This document shows positions 36,061-47,938 of a stretch of 64,000 nucleotides of DNA, piece by piece (position 1 is the first letter of the stretch; each line of letters opens with the position of its first letter). The notes beneath the pieces are model-generated. The model saw nothing but the letters and a program-made list of their open reading frames with translations, was not told where the DNA came from and ran no database searches. Made by a program: the position numbers and the translations under genes. The stretch covers positions 248,001 to 312,000 of the forward strand of contig QVRM01005607.1 in the NCBI GenBank assembly GCA_003439945.1, written 5' to 3'. The stretch is from Dermanyssus gallinae (Eukaryota > Arthropoda > Arachnida > Mesostigmata > Dermanyssidae).

Positions 36061-36291
36061 GGTAGCCGTCGTCGTCGTAGTGGTGGGGGTAGCCGTCGTC
36101 GTCGTAGTGGTGGGGGTAGCCGTCGTCGTCGTAGTGGTGGGGGTAGCCGTCGTCGTCGTAGTGGTGGGGGTAGCCGTCGTCGTCGTAGTGGTGGGGGTAG
36201 CCTTCGTCGTCGTAGTAGTGGGAGTAGCCGTCGTAGTAGTGGGGGTAGCCGTCGTCGTAGTAGTGGGAGTAGCCGCCGTCGTAGTAGTGGG
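36061..36291. repeat. 27-bp minisatellite, nine units
   Basis: The unit runs from GGTAGCC through GTCGTCGTCG to TAGTGGTGGG. Six 27-bp copies start at 36061, 36088, 36115, 36142, 36169 and 36196. Shortened copies of 21, 24 and 24 bp follow (36223, 36244, 36268). Unit length changes in steps of 3 bp, so every copy keeps reading frame. The plus strand reads a nine-residue Gly-Ser-Arg4-Ser-Gly2 repeat and the minus strand a nine-residue Tyr-Pro-His2-Tyr-Asp3-Gly repeat. The flanks are GTA triplets. I treat this as a VNTR, not a gene, because no start context or splice site supports either frame. Confidence 0.9.
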
Positions 36292-37068
36292 GGGTAGTCG
36301 TCATCTATAGTCTTTGTAGTAGTAGTAAAACAAATAGTACGTATAAAAACCATAGGGCGGTGTGCACCATTCTCTCTCTTTCTCTCTCTCTATCTCGTCT
36401 CGTGTGCTACGACGCCCGACGCGTGGATAGCGTTCGGCGGAAGCAAACAGCGATTGAAGGGGGCCAAGGTAAAGAGTCAAAGAGCGAACGGGAAAACGAG
36501 AGGATAAAATGTCGGGCGGGGGCGCTTGGCCTGGCACAGAGGAAGGAAATAACAAAGCAAACTACGGAAAAGAAGTGGAAGAAAAGCAGATGAAAAAAAA
36601 CACGTATGTATTTGGAGTATCTGTAGAAGCCAGCCAACCGGCCTCCACTGTAAGCATCGTAGCGTCGGCCGCGGCAACAGCAGCGCCAGCAGCGCTAGCA
36701 GCAGCATCACAAGTAAAGAGTGAACTATGTTAGCTAACGTTGAGAGCTGAGGCCGAAGTTTCTCTCTTGCGAGAATCTGTGAAGAAGTTTGTCTACTTTC
36801 TGTCTCGCCGATACTTTTCTCGCCCGTTTCTCGTAGTCTTTTTATTTGTCTCTCTCTCTCTCTATCTCTGTCATCTCTGCTCTCGGCGCCCCGCTCCCCC
36901 GGAAGGGACTGCGTGAACCGTTGGTCGCCCAAAAGTGTACAAGGCGGCAGGGGTGGCGACGTAGTCAGGTAGGAGGTAGAGCTTCAGCAGCCAGCGGTGC
37001 TGCTATAAACGAACGATATGAGATGAGATGAGAAGTGGCTGACTTCTTCTCGACCTCTCGTCGGTATA

Positions 37069-37195
37069 CAGCAGAAGAAAGAGAGAGATAGAGAGCAAGA
37101 TAGAGATAGAAACAGCGAAGAGGAGATGGAGGAGGAGAAGAAAAAGAAGAAAAAGAAATAGAAGACGAAAATAACGGAGAAACGGAGAAGAGATC
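37069..37195. repeat. Polypurine tract
   Basis: About 127 bp of almost only A and G on the plus strand (GAGAGA, GAAGAA, GGAGGA), with few pyrimidines. It can form triplex DNA. GAGA-type words may also bind GAGA factors in arthropods. Confidence 0.7.
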
Positions 37196-37611
37196 GTAAC
37201 TGCTAGAGAGGCGACGAGGGCAACGTCAATGCGCCCCTTGCACTGGACGCCTGTGCCGGCGTCTGTATTTGAGTTTCCCGCGCGGATCCGCGGCAGTGGC
37301 TATCACTAAACCTGCGGACGACCGTCGGCAGCGGCCATCGGGAGGCAACCGAGGATCGGAGGCCGTGGGTGGAGGCTATGAGGGCACAACACACAATGTC
37401 GTCAAGACAGGCCCGGTGGCCCAATGTCTCGTCGCAAGCTAGCTAGCTAGCGAGCTGCCGCCCTCGTCTTTGGTAGATCAACACCCCCTTTGCCTCTCAG
37501 TTCTCGCCCCCCATCTCCCTCTCCAGCGCCCCCGCTCCCGGCCCACGATATGGAACTGGGCGTGCCTACTTTCGAGACTGGTTCCATCGAAACAAATTAC
37601 CGCACGAAGTG

Positions 37612-37685
37612 GTTGTTGTTGTGTTGTTGTTATTGTTGTTGTGTTGTTGTTATTGTTGTTGTGTTGTTGTTATTGTTGTCGTTGT
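37612..37685. repeat. (GTT)n compound tandem array
   Basis: About three repeats of a roughly 21-bp GTT/GTG/ATT unit. Confidence 0.75.
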
Positions 37686-37964
37686 CATTCATGTAGGTCG
37701 CCGATGTGTATAAAGTTCGATCGCGGTATCTGTCTTCCTCTTCGTGCCATTCATTTTCTTTTCCTTTCTCATCGTTCTCTTTCGTTCGTCATCTTTATCT
37801 TTCTCTTGTGTTCTCGCCCTTTGTTCTTGTACTTATATTTAGCACATTTCTTACTACAAAGCGCAATTGTTTTTGACGTTGTCAACGATGCATGCCATGT
37901 TTACCTATCGACTTTTTAGCTGGCCGACCGTGATCGAAATTAAGAAGCGCCAAATCATAGCTTA

Positions 37965-38170
37965 TAACAGCAACAATATTGATGATGATGATGGCGACGA
38001 CAACAAGAATCGCAAAACAACAACAAAAATAAAAAAAAACAACGCAGCAATAGCAACAGGAGCAGCAACATCACCAGATAACAGTAGCAACAGCAATAAC
38101 AACAACAACCACGCTAACAACAACACCAACGCGAGCAATAACAACAACAACAACAACAACAACAATACAA
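37965..38170. repeat. (AAC)n imperfect array
   Basis: About 200 bp of AAC/GAT/GCA triplets, purest at 38137-38170. It is in opposite orientation to the GTT array about 300 bp upstream, so the pair could fold together. Confidence 0.8.
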
Positions 38171-38746
38171 CACTGTCAGTTGTTAGTTGTTAGCCGAGCG
38201 GTTTAAGTTTGTCTTGTTGCGACAAAGGAACGACAGCAGTAAAGGCAGTACTAACAGAAGCAGCATTAGTAAGAGTAGTCGTAGTCGTAGTCGTAGTGAC
38301 AGTAATGGTAGTGGTGGTGGTGTTGGTAGGTGCAAGAACTCGTTGTGGTGGAAGTCGTGGAGGTGTTGTTGGTGGTGGTGGTCGAAACATTGTTGTTTTT
38401 GTCTCTCGTTACTGACCAGACGCAGGAAGAAAATGTGATTGATGGCTGACTATAGACAGACAGGTCGTTGACTACGCCGACACTAGATCAAGCTGGACGG
38501 ATGCTGTTGCTGTTGCTGCTGCTGCTGTGGTGTTGGATTGGCACACAATGACACGCTGGTGGGCGGCTGGTTGGCTGGCTCGCTGGCAGACAACGAAACG
38601 AGAGTGCGCCGGTTGCCGCAGTGCGAGACTTTTCGAAGAAAGCTCTTGTCAGGAAGACGTTTAGACGTGTCGCCAGTGTAGACGGCTGGCTGGGTAGTAG
38701 TGGCGCCACTGATTCGTTCGCCATGTTCCCTGCCCCGTGATGACAT

Positions 38747-38810
<64 letters not shown>

Positions 38811-39317
38811 TATATGTGTATATATATATTTATATATATGTGTATTCGAAAAGCAATGTGTGAAGGGTCTATAGAAGACGTTTAGATCTAGATCTCTTTC
38901 CGATTAGAAGATGTGTGGACAGAGTTGGGGGATCAACGGGGCAGGTGCTGGGATAGCAGCATAACCGATGAGTGAGAGCATCTCGACAGTGCTGGCACCC
39001 AGAACATGTACCGGCAGACACTTACACAAACAAATACATAGACGTATTATAAACATAAGCATAGGACTGACGGCATTCGGCCGCCGTCGTCGGCGGGGGG
39101 CAGGGGGGATGAGGGCATTGTCGGCGCCGGCACCGGGTGGCGACAACCGGTAGGACCGCTTGTTGACGCGGCCTTGTGAAATCGCTACATCGGAAAGGCG
39201 TACTGCGGAGGCGGAGACACCAACCAGGGTCTCCATGGACACGACGGCGCTCGGCGATTGACCCAAAAGAAGTAGGGCATTTCGTGTTTTGTGTTCTCCT
39301 TTCATCTACCCTATATA

Positions 39318-39362
<45 letters not shown>

Positions 39363-39599
39363 AGGAGTATATATATACACAACGGAGGGGGACTGCTGTT
39401 ATAAATGCTAGGGTCTTTTCACGAGAATCGAGCACGTGTGTCAACGTTCTTTCGTTTTCAACTTAGTTTCGTGTGCGTGTAGGTGACGAACTCGAATTGA
39501 ATTATTGGTGATGCAATGAAAATGATTATGACGCGATTTAAATATAATTAAGAATTAAACGAATTCTGTATAGAGGGGGCGATTAGTTGTGGACAGCGT

Positions 39600-39667
39600 G
39601 TTGCGCGGATGGATACAGGTTATATTTTTTGCGCGTTGCGCGGATGGATACACGTTATATTCGCACT
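39600..39667. repeat. 35-bp tandem duplication
   Basis: GTTGCGCGGATGGATACA starts at 39600 and again at 39635 (period 35 bp). Each copy is followed by a GTTATATT word. Confidence 0.85.
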
Positions 39668-40484
39668 AACTCCCGCCCAAATACACACGACGCACAAGCC
39701 GCAGCAGTGACAGTAGTCATAACAGCGTCTCGTTTGATAGTTGACTTTTTGGCCTTTTCGTGGCATCTTAGCGTGCTACTTTAAAAACTGCCCCTGGAAA
39801 GAATAGTCGGAAATGGAATTCGTTCGTTCATTGCCTGTTACGGTGCGGCCGATGCAACCCATGTATCGTCGAGACAAGGCAATAAACGAATACGAACTGT
39901 AGAGATAACTATGTCGCTACGCTTTTTGTTAGAATCAACAACAATTATATAACTAGCTAGCTTCTGTGCTAGCTTTCCTCTACGCCCAAAGCTAAAGTTA
40001 AAAATGGTTCTCTCTCCCAATGAAATGCAGTTTACTATCACCACTATTCGGCCATTAGAGGCCGGTGCAGTAGCCTGCCGCTCTTACTGTGCGTTAGTGC
40101 CCTGATGCGCTGGCATAAGCGAATGAAGCCCCCGCGAGAGAAGGTTTGCATAGGCTTGCACCGAAGTGGCGGCGGTCGATCTTACTCCATTCTACCTTTT
40201 CAGCATTTGTTGCCAAAACACGGACAGCAACGCCAGCAATATTGTATTTTCCTCCTAGCCTCTTTTGTTTTATGAAGTCTCAGTTAGCATAACTGATATA
40301 GTAGAGGTGGTGGCGGCCGAGGTGACGATGGTGGTAATGATAGTGGCGTGGGCCCTCAAAATTGAGGATGCGACTACTTTTCATCCTTATGGATTTGACA
40401 TGCTTTTGAGACGTGCAGTGAATGCTATGGGCCATTCGTGCCCGATAGGATTATAGTCAGGCAGGACCGACTAGGACCCTTCCG

Positions 40485-40498
40485 CCCCCCCCCCCCCC
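40485..40498. repeat. (C)14 homopolymer
   Basis: The fourth G or C run of exactly 14 in this window. Confidence 0.9.
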
Positions 40499-43400
40499 AA
40501 TATAGATAGTGTGGTGTTGTGACAATTCTGTGCCAAAGGAGGGTAGCCAAAGGGCGCGTGGGCGCCTGGTTGTGTGGGGGAAGTAAAGAAACAACGCGAG
40601 CGAGACAGCCGGCTGGAGAAGAGGTGGACGACTTTTGGACTGACCGAGGATGGTAATGCAGACGATGACGATGTGAACAACGATCATAGTACTGATGATT
40701 ATGATGATGAGGATGATCGTGGGAGATGACCATGGTGACGCTTATACTTCATGATGATGGTGATGATGATGTTGCTGCTTGTGCGGTGGCTTCTTGTGCG
40801 GGTGTTGTTATTGTTGCGGTGGTGAAGTGGTGTGGCAACCTTCAGTGGTGAGAACTCGTTACTGCATCAGATGCGGATCAGGCAGGTCGGATTTATAGCG
40901 CGCGGCAAATGGTCGGCGAACCGGAAAACAGCAGCTGTATGCGGCCATTTTACAACAACAGCAACCCCAACAACAACAACCCCAACAACAACAACAATCA
41001 CAACAACAACACCACCACCAAGAGCCATAACAGCCCCCAATAACAACAACAGATCAGCTGATGTGTCTTCGTCGGCTGTGGCTGGGACTGCGTGCCGTCA
41101 TCGCTGGCAGCAGCAGCAGCCGCCAAAGCTCGCGGCTTTGCAAGCGTAGCGAAGCAGGTGTTGTGTTCATTAGCGGCACCTAGCCACCCGGTTGGGGCGA
41201 CGGTCTGGCGTGCGGGGTTGAGCGGGGTGCTCGTGGGGGGCACCATACGGCTAGCAGCAAAAAAATCTTATCCGTGAAGGTGGCACGGCAGTAGTAAGCA
41301 GGCAGAGGCAGCAGCAGCAGCTGCTGCTGCAGCTCCACAAGAAGTAATAGCACCAGCATATGTTGTTGTTGCTGTTGTTGTTGTTGTTGCTGCTGATGAT
41401 GGTGATGATGCGGATGAGACCAACGATGAGGCCGGCCCTGGTGGGTCCCTGGGGGGCGTTCTTTGAAGAATGATGAATAAGAGGAAGAAATGTGCGAGCA
41501 ATGAGTGAACAGCATTCGTTACTGCTCTAGGCATACGCTAGGTAACTGCAGCAGCAGCAGCCCTGCGAGCTCGAGTAGAAGCACCTCAACCGTCATCACC
41601 ACCTCCTCCTCACACGTGCTCGTCTACCATCTCTACTACTACTACTACTACTTCGTGTGCATCCTCAGCGTCAGCGCGGAGTGAACATCGGCAACAGGAG
41701 CGGCCGCCACCGCCGCCGGGAAAGGAAGGAAGTCTGGAGGGAGGGGGACATTCCATTTGCCCTTCATCTAAATGCCACTCGTAGTGGGTACAAAGCGTTG
41801 TCGTTGTAGCATTGTCCTTTGTGGACATGTGACTGCGGTCTCCCTGTTTCCCATCCGCACCAGTCCCCCACCCGCAAAAAAATTGTATTTTTTTGTGAAC
41901 ATTAATATAAACATTACCGCCACCGATGTCGGCAGTCGCAGGCAGTTGGTCTTAATCTGCAGACGATTTGCCCTGCTTTAATCCGGAGTTTGAGAATTGC
42001 TTGCCACACCGACGGCTACGATCCACTACTTTCCTTAGGGGTAAGTATGGCCCGAGCTAGTTTGGCTTGATGACCGCTATAGTAAGCTGTGCTTCAATAT
42101 GGTTAAGCAGCGATGATTGACAGTCGACTTATAGGATGAGCCATTTAGTATAAGATTGATCACTTCCCTGAAGAACAGCTTGGAAATTGATCGCTTTGTC
42201 GCCAAGGCCTCAGGGACTCGTCCATTTATATTAACCAGCAAACAACGCAGAAACGCCAGTGAGCCGATTTAACAGCTGGAGTACATAGTTTATTATGCAG
42301 TAACTAGACGGGGAACACACGTTTTGCAATACTTAGATGTCGTCTCTAATAATATGCACAAGTGCTACACATCTACCTTTTAGCACATTTACATGGTCGT
42401 GGTTGCTACTGCGGGCACTGGCAACAAACATCAGCAGGTTCGATTATCCGACTGTATCTGCAATCTGCTAAGGGCAATACAACATCGTCCACCGTGTAAT
42501 CGAGGAGGTGCGTGGACATCTGAGGTCCGTCTGTGAAACTCGGTAGACAATTGAATACATGCTGACGAGACTGTGGCAATATAACTGCAGGGGATCGTCG
42601 GTAAAAAATAGGGGAAGACGCGAAATGAACACCAGATCGGCGGCGCCGGGGGTCATCCGAAGGTCATCATGTCTGCGCTTTTCTGTTTGTTCACTGCCAC
42701 CGCCTGTCTACATATGGCTTGCCCCGGGATAGCAAATTTAATTTGATATATCTGAGCCCGTTTTCGTCTGCCTCGCAGTTAACGGTTGTCATTTGTTCGA
42801 CATTGCGGCAAGCAATCGTTAAGATCCGCTGCTCGCTTACGTTACGTCTCCTGTTTCTTATTCCTTTTCGTTTCGTCTCCTTCCTAATACTGCTGCTGCT
42901 GCTTCTGCTCATCCGCCTTCACCTCGTGCTGCTTCTCGTTTTCATTTGCTTTTCGTTGCTCTCCCGTTCCCGATGCTGCTACGCTGTTACCTACCAACGT
43001 TATTTATCAGGGGCGCCGTCTTTACCTCAACGAATTGCTTGCTGTTCTCGGTGCCGAACAGCAAAAGCAGCAGCAGCAGCAGCAGCAGAGACTAACTTAG
43101 CCGTTTGAGCAACGCACAAACTTAGCAACTCTGACTCCTTTGCCCCACCTTTGCCCGCCCGTTCTGCCGCCTCGCTGGCTAGACCGAAGTCGACCGCTTT
43201 ATGAATTTTTATGTTGAACTGCATTGCCGCCATCGCCGCCGCTCGCTGAGCACACGGCCATAGGGCAAGGCAAAGCGAGTCAAACCAAGAACCGCCCGCA
43301 CCGCCTCTCAATGTATGGCTTCTCTTTGGGAGCCCTCCTCTCTCTCTCTCTCTCTCTCTCTACGCGCGTCGCCCCCCTATTCTGGTCATCCCGCGCTGCG

Positions 43401-43665
43401 CATGGGGCCCTTCGCTACTAGGGCAGTTTTTCCTCACATAGATGAATGCTGACTTTGGAGGCTTTTATACTACTACTCGCCCACCTTGCGTGTATACTCG
43501 TATGTGTGTCATGTGGCACGCTGGCGTCGGTCGGTTGGTCGGTCAGTATGCGTGGGTGGGTAGGTGAATGTCGGCGGGTGCCTACTTAGGCCTTATCCTC
43601 TGTGGGCTAGCGTGGCGGCGTTTTTAAAAACGTAGGCTTTTGAAACATCGCGATCTCCTGGTTGT

Positions 43666-43692
43666 AGCTGCTGCTGCTGCAGCAGCAGCTGC
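43666..43692. repeat. CTG/CAG palindrome
   Basis: A (GCT)n run meets a (GCA)n run head to head at CTGCAG, giving a 20-bp perfect palindrome (GCTGCTGCTG joined to CAGCAGCAGC). Confidence 0.8.
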
Positions 43693-46600
43693 AGCCTCCA
43701 CGGAAACTATACCTATGACTGTGAATGTTGTTCTCTTTGTGTGGGTGGGCTTTATCCTCTAGGATTTACGGCAGTAGCAAATGTGAGATGGGAGGGCCAT
43801 AGGGCGTGGATGTGGGAGCGGTTTCTAAACGGTGGCATATCAATAGATACGTTTGCAAAGTTTTAGAAAAGGTCGCCGCGACATTGTGAGGAAAGTTCTG
43901 TGAATGGAGAAAGATTGCGGCTGTACGAGACTAGGATTTGTTGATGCTCTCTTTGATGCTTACTCGACCGGTCGTATCTTTCCGGAGTTGTCATGCGTCC
44001 ACTATTTGCCAATTAATTTGCCAATCTTATTTTATGCAAACATTCTAGGGCCACTTCTGCCCACTTGTCAAAATAGTTGATTTCTTATTGAGCATTACTG
44101 ACTTAACGGCACGTAGTATCCATACGTTGCTAGTCGTTAGAACATTTATTGTTTTGAACTAATAATCCTTTGCTTTGCATACATACGTGCAACTGGCAAC
44201 CGTGCAAGTTTAGTTTCTGTTGGGTCCGGTGCCATGGGTGCAGCGGCAAGGTCACTTAAACGCTGCTGACTATATCCAGCTAACTGAGTAAGCGGAGCCG
44301 ATTCCGCACCACCATGGCGTCTTTGTCTACTTCTTCTGTGTTTTCAAAATTTAAGTTCATCCATCTTACTCTTATGAAGCGCTCTGCTCCTGGCAAGGAA
44401 GCGTTGTGTTGGTCCCGTTAACTCTGCCCACTCGACAACGCTCGCTCCGTTCTGTGTCTACAGACATGACCACCGGTTGGTCGCCGCAGGTCACTGGGCT
44501 CTTTCTACTCATTAAACTTCCAAGTTCGTAGATCCCGCCAAGGCGCAGAGCCTTTTCTTCGCCCGCTCCAGGGAGTGTTTGATGATGGCAAGTTCGGTGT
44601 TTGCCAAGATGGAATGTGGGATACAGTGAAATTGTGGGAGGAAAGAATAGCATTGCTCCTTACGCTAATTTATGTGAGTACCTGGTTAGATCGCTCGTGT
44701 GCACATATTGACAATGTATGCTGCTTAAAAGAGAGTAACCCTTAGTAACAAGTTTTACTGGGTACACCGTTTAGTTGAGGAGTTTTTATAACCGTTGCCG
44801 GCCAGCTGCAATATACTTAAGGTAAGGCGATGCACTACCGCCATGCTAAGTTGAAGGTGAGAAATATTTTTCCAAACCAAGGACAACCTGGCTAAGACCG
44901 ATATACAAACATGTGTAGTTGCTATTAAGGTCAGAAAGAAGTCTGCGAAAGAATAGTAGACATTGTCGTGGTACGCAGAGGCATCTACTAACCAAGCACG
45001 CCAGGCCCTAGAACGATTGCAAGCACAGATCATTATGACCTCGTTAATATTAGTGCGGTCTCTAAAACTACGCACTGTTAGGATTGATTCACTGTTCCTT
45101 TTATGCCCAGGGCGTCATCAGAGTGTCTGCTCGTAAACACCTTATCTTTATTTAAAAGCGCAAGCTAGTGTCATGCATACTGTTTTAATATTGAAGGATG
45201 TGTTTGTGGCATCTGTGGAGAATGTGATATTGGACGCCACCACATAATTGTGTGTTTTACGGAACCTTCTTGTCATTCAAAATGAAATAAGTACTAGAAT
45301 GAATAAACTGCACGATCATAGGGCGGAAAAATACGCTAACGCTCAGCTAACGAAGGCTGTGTACGATTTGTATATTATTCGATGATTGCAGAGTGCAATC
45401 AAATTCTATAATAAGAGCTATATATGCATATAGTCTCCCAATGGCTGACAGAGGAGTCATGCCAATTTAAGGGTTGTCGGAGAAGCGTACAAGATGAAGA
45501 AAGGAAGGGGTAGCCATATGTTTGTTATAAGGGCGCAGACACTTTTATTGGCTCTTCAGCTTGCAGGTAGGTATCTATGGCAGGCGGGGAGCTTAGCCTC
45601 GATAGCTCGAGGGATCGGACGATCGGCTACATGGGTAAGAAGTTAAGTCAAGGAAAGTCAATGAATGAGCAAGGCCAAACGATAGGGAAGAGAAATGGCA
45701 CAGGGGAGGAATATTCTGGACTCGAGGAAAACCAACGGAAGAGGTGGTAGCAGCTGCAGCAGCAGTACTACTACTACTACTACTACTGGGACGACAGGAA
45801 ACGAACGGAAGGCTAAGAAAGCGACGGGGTTCGTTCGAGGACGAGTTCCTTGCGAGCTGCAACGATCGGTTGGGTGGGTAGGTGGGCAAACGGAAACGAC
45901 CAACAGCAGCAGCATCGGGCGAGTGAGTGACTGGCTGGCTGGCTGAGTGGAGTTCTATAGCCATCGATGGATAGAGAGATGGACGGATAATAGACGACGG
46001 ACGACGAGGTTCCCTTATTCGTTCTGCTGCTATTTTTCCCCGCAGAGAACGCGCCGCGCGAGACGGGGGCGGTGGCGGCGGTTTGGGGTACATGTCTGGG
46101 AAACGCAGCACACAAATAGTAGAATTGGGCGAATGCAGGAAAGATAGGCAGGCAGGCATGCGGGCGGGCGCTCCGGCGTGCGGGCGCACAAGTATAATGG
46201 GATCTGTCGTGTTTGTCTAAGCATTTGGGCAGACTACAACGACATCGACGATGATGACGACGACGACGACGACGACATCGACTCGGCAGTGATTTCTATT
46301 AAGAACTGCTAGAACATACTGATATCCGCGACGACACAACGAGGAAGGAACAGAGGCCGGCCGTCGTCGACGACGACGGTACACACATATACGCGGCCAA
46401 GACAACCCCTGGAAAGGGAGCAGCAATGAGAATGTGGCGGGACAGAACTAAGGCAGCGTCACTACTGTGTGACTATAGGTCTTCTTCTTCTTCTTCTCCT
46501 TTCGACGTTGCCCTCAGTGACGTCCTATGTTCGCTCCCCCCGATCCCGACCAGCCCCAACTCCCGGGGGGGGGGGTCGGCTCCCTGCCCTTTACCAGCTT

Positions 46601-47626
46601 TCCTTCAAGGTACTACTGGTGGCAGGCACCAGTGGATCCCCGCGGCCATCTCTGTTTCGTCCCGCGTTGTCGAAGGGCGGACGATGGCCTTTCTATTTCG
46701 ACTCAAAAACTCCTGTCGTCTTTTTTTTCTCTGAAGCAGCGAGTCGTCAGATGGAAAGTGAGTCAGATGGGCAAGTGACGTTGTTGGAGGTAGAACAAGT
46801 AGACAAAGACGAAGAGCACGGAAGGAAAACTTACTCCCGTGTATTCTACTACCCCTGTTCGTAACATGCCCCTCTTCTCTTCCGTCGCCGCATTCTACCG
46901 TCCGCCCGAACGTGCTACGAACTACGCTAGAAATGAGTACGCTTTTGCGAACGTATATTCCATATATGGTTCCGATCGGCCGATGGTGCGGAGCGTTCTA
47001 CCAGTGCGGTATGCGCAGTCGCACGCTACCTATATCATCATGGTGTCCACTCGCGTACGAGCTTGCGTATGTAAATTCGAGCGCAGCCTTTTCTGTACGA
47101 CTAGTGCGTGCAAGACAAACCCACTCTGTGTTGGGTTGCACTAGAGACACATTGAAAGACCGACCGCGCCATGAACTCTCGTTTCCCACGAACATGCCCT
47201 TAGAGCCAATAGAGTCAGTTGTCTGTTTGCTATATAAGCTTCGATTCTTAAGAGTTTAAAGAACTTGCTAACTGAAACTGAAAGTCTCTAAGCCAATAGT
47301 AAAACAATTCGTGTAATGATCTGCTGTACTTGTGGTGCGGAGATGTTTCTTGTATCTCAGGCTTCTATTATAAATGATATTTAGTGGTGGTACGCTGGCT
47401 AGGCTAATTACAGGATACTAGCGGGTCTGTCGAATACGTGATGACGAACTACGTGATAATGTTGTTTAATTGAGCATGCTTTAAAACAACATCAATAATA
47501 GTGACAACGACAAAAGAGGGAATATAGATTTTCTTTTCTGAACTGAGTGCTCTTTTGTCAAATATGCATTTTGGACTGAATTCATGGCTAACTCACATTC
47601 TGTAGTTCATGCAAGCATGGTGCGAG

Positions 47627-47628
<2 letters not shown>

Positions 47629-47657
<29 letters not shown>
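47629..47657. repeat. (TA)n array
   Basis: About 13 TA units, 75 bp upstream of the long hairpin. Confidence 0.9.
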
Positions 47658-47732
47658 GCTTGGTTGCTTCATGTTACGCAACCTGGCCTGCTTCTGCTGG
47701 GCTGCAAGCAAGGACGTAGCTGCTCTTTCAAG

Positions 47733-47795
47733 TGACGTTGCCTCCTTGGAGAGCGCCGACTAACTTCTCTAACGCTCTCCAAGGAGGCGACGTCA
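47733..47795. repeat. 23-bp inverted repeat, pre-miRNA-like hairpin
   Basis: The arm 47733-47755 (TGACGTTGCCTCCTTGGAGA plus GCG) pairs with 47773-47795 at 22 of 23 positions. The one non-Watson-Crick position is a possible G-T wobble. The loop is 17 nt. Size and near-perfect pairing match a small-RNA precursor or a short fold-back element. No known miRNA seed was recognised, and pairing is more perfect than in most animal pre-miRNAs. Confidence 0.8.
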
Positions 47796-47884
47796 TAGTC
47801 TATTATTTTTTAGGTTTTGTTGTAGTAAATTTCGTCGGGCTCCAGTCCGATCCATGTCGAGATGTATGAACCATGTCTGCCCTT

Positions 47885-47938
47885 AAGGTCGACAATATTG
47901 CTTGCTCCTGTAAGGTCGATAATATTGCTTGCTCTCTA
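47885..47938. repeat. 27-bp tandem duplication
   Basis: AAGGTCGACAATATTGCTTG at 47885 is repeated with one change at 47912 (AAGGTCGATAATATTGCTTG). Confidence 0.9.

Larger units (their letters stand above)
38171..47628. other. Gene-free span, repeat-rich
   Basis: No exon recognised over about 9.5 kb. It holds TA arrays at about 38751-38840 and 39311-39358, (GCT)n at about 38500-38530, and (C)14 at 40485-40498. There are also (AAC)n at about 40949-41050, CAG/GTT triplets at about 41300-41400, (GCA)n at about 43060-43090 and (GAC)n at about 46246-46266. A (G)11 run lies at 46565-46575. The 41.9-43.0 kb and 43.8-45.6 kb intervals are unique, balanced-composition DNA where an exon could be hidden. 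The 69-codon minus frame at 39838-40044 has gene-like codons but no clear acceptor. Confidence 0.45.

Noticed and set aside
36061..36291. CRISPR-like array
   Set aside because: Units are directly adjacent with no unique spacers, and the host is an animal; it is a minisatellite.
35900..36304. Minus-strand 134-codon Tyr/Asp/His-rich repeat protein
   Set aside because: Explained by the 27-bp minisatellite, whose other strand is equally open; no signal peptide, start context or splice signals.
45593..46189. Minus-strand open frame of 198 codons
   Set aside because: Ser and Ala runs from (TAC)n and (GCA)n repeats; no recognisable domain.
46839..47259. Two overlapping plus-strand frames of about 100 codons
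   Set aside because: Overlap in different registers with no motif; neither start nor splice sites favour one.
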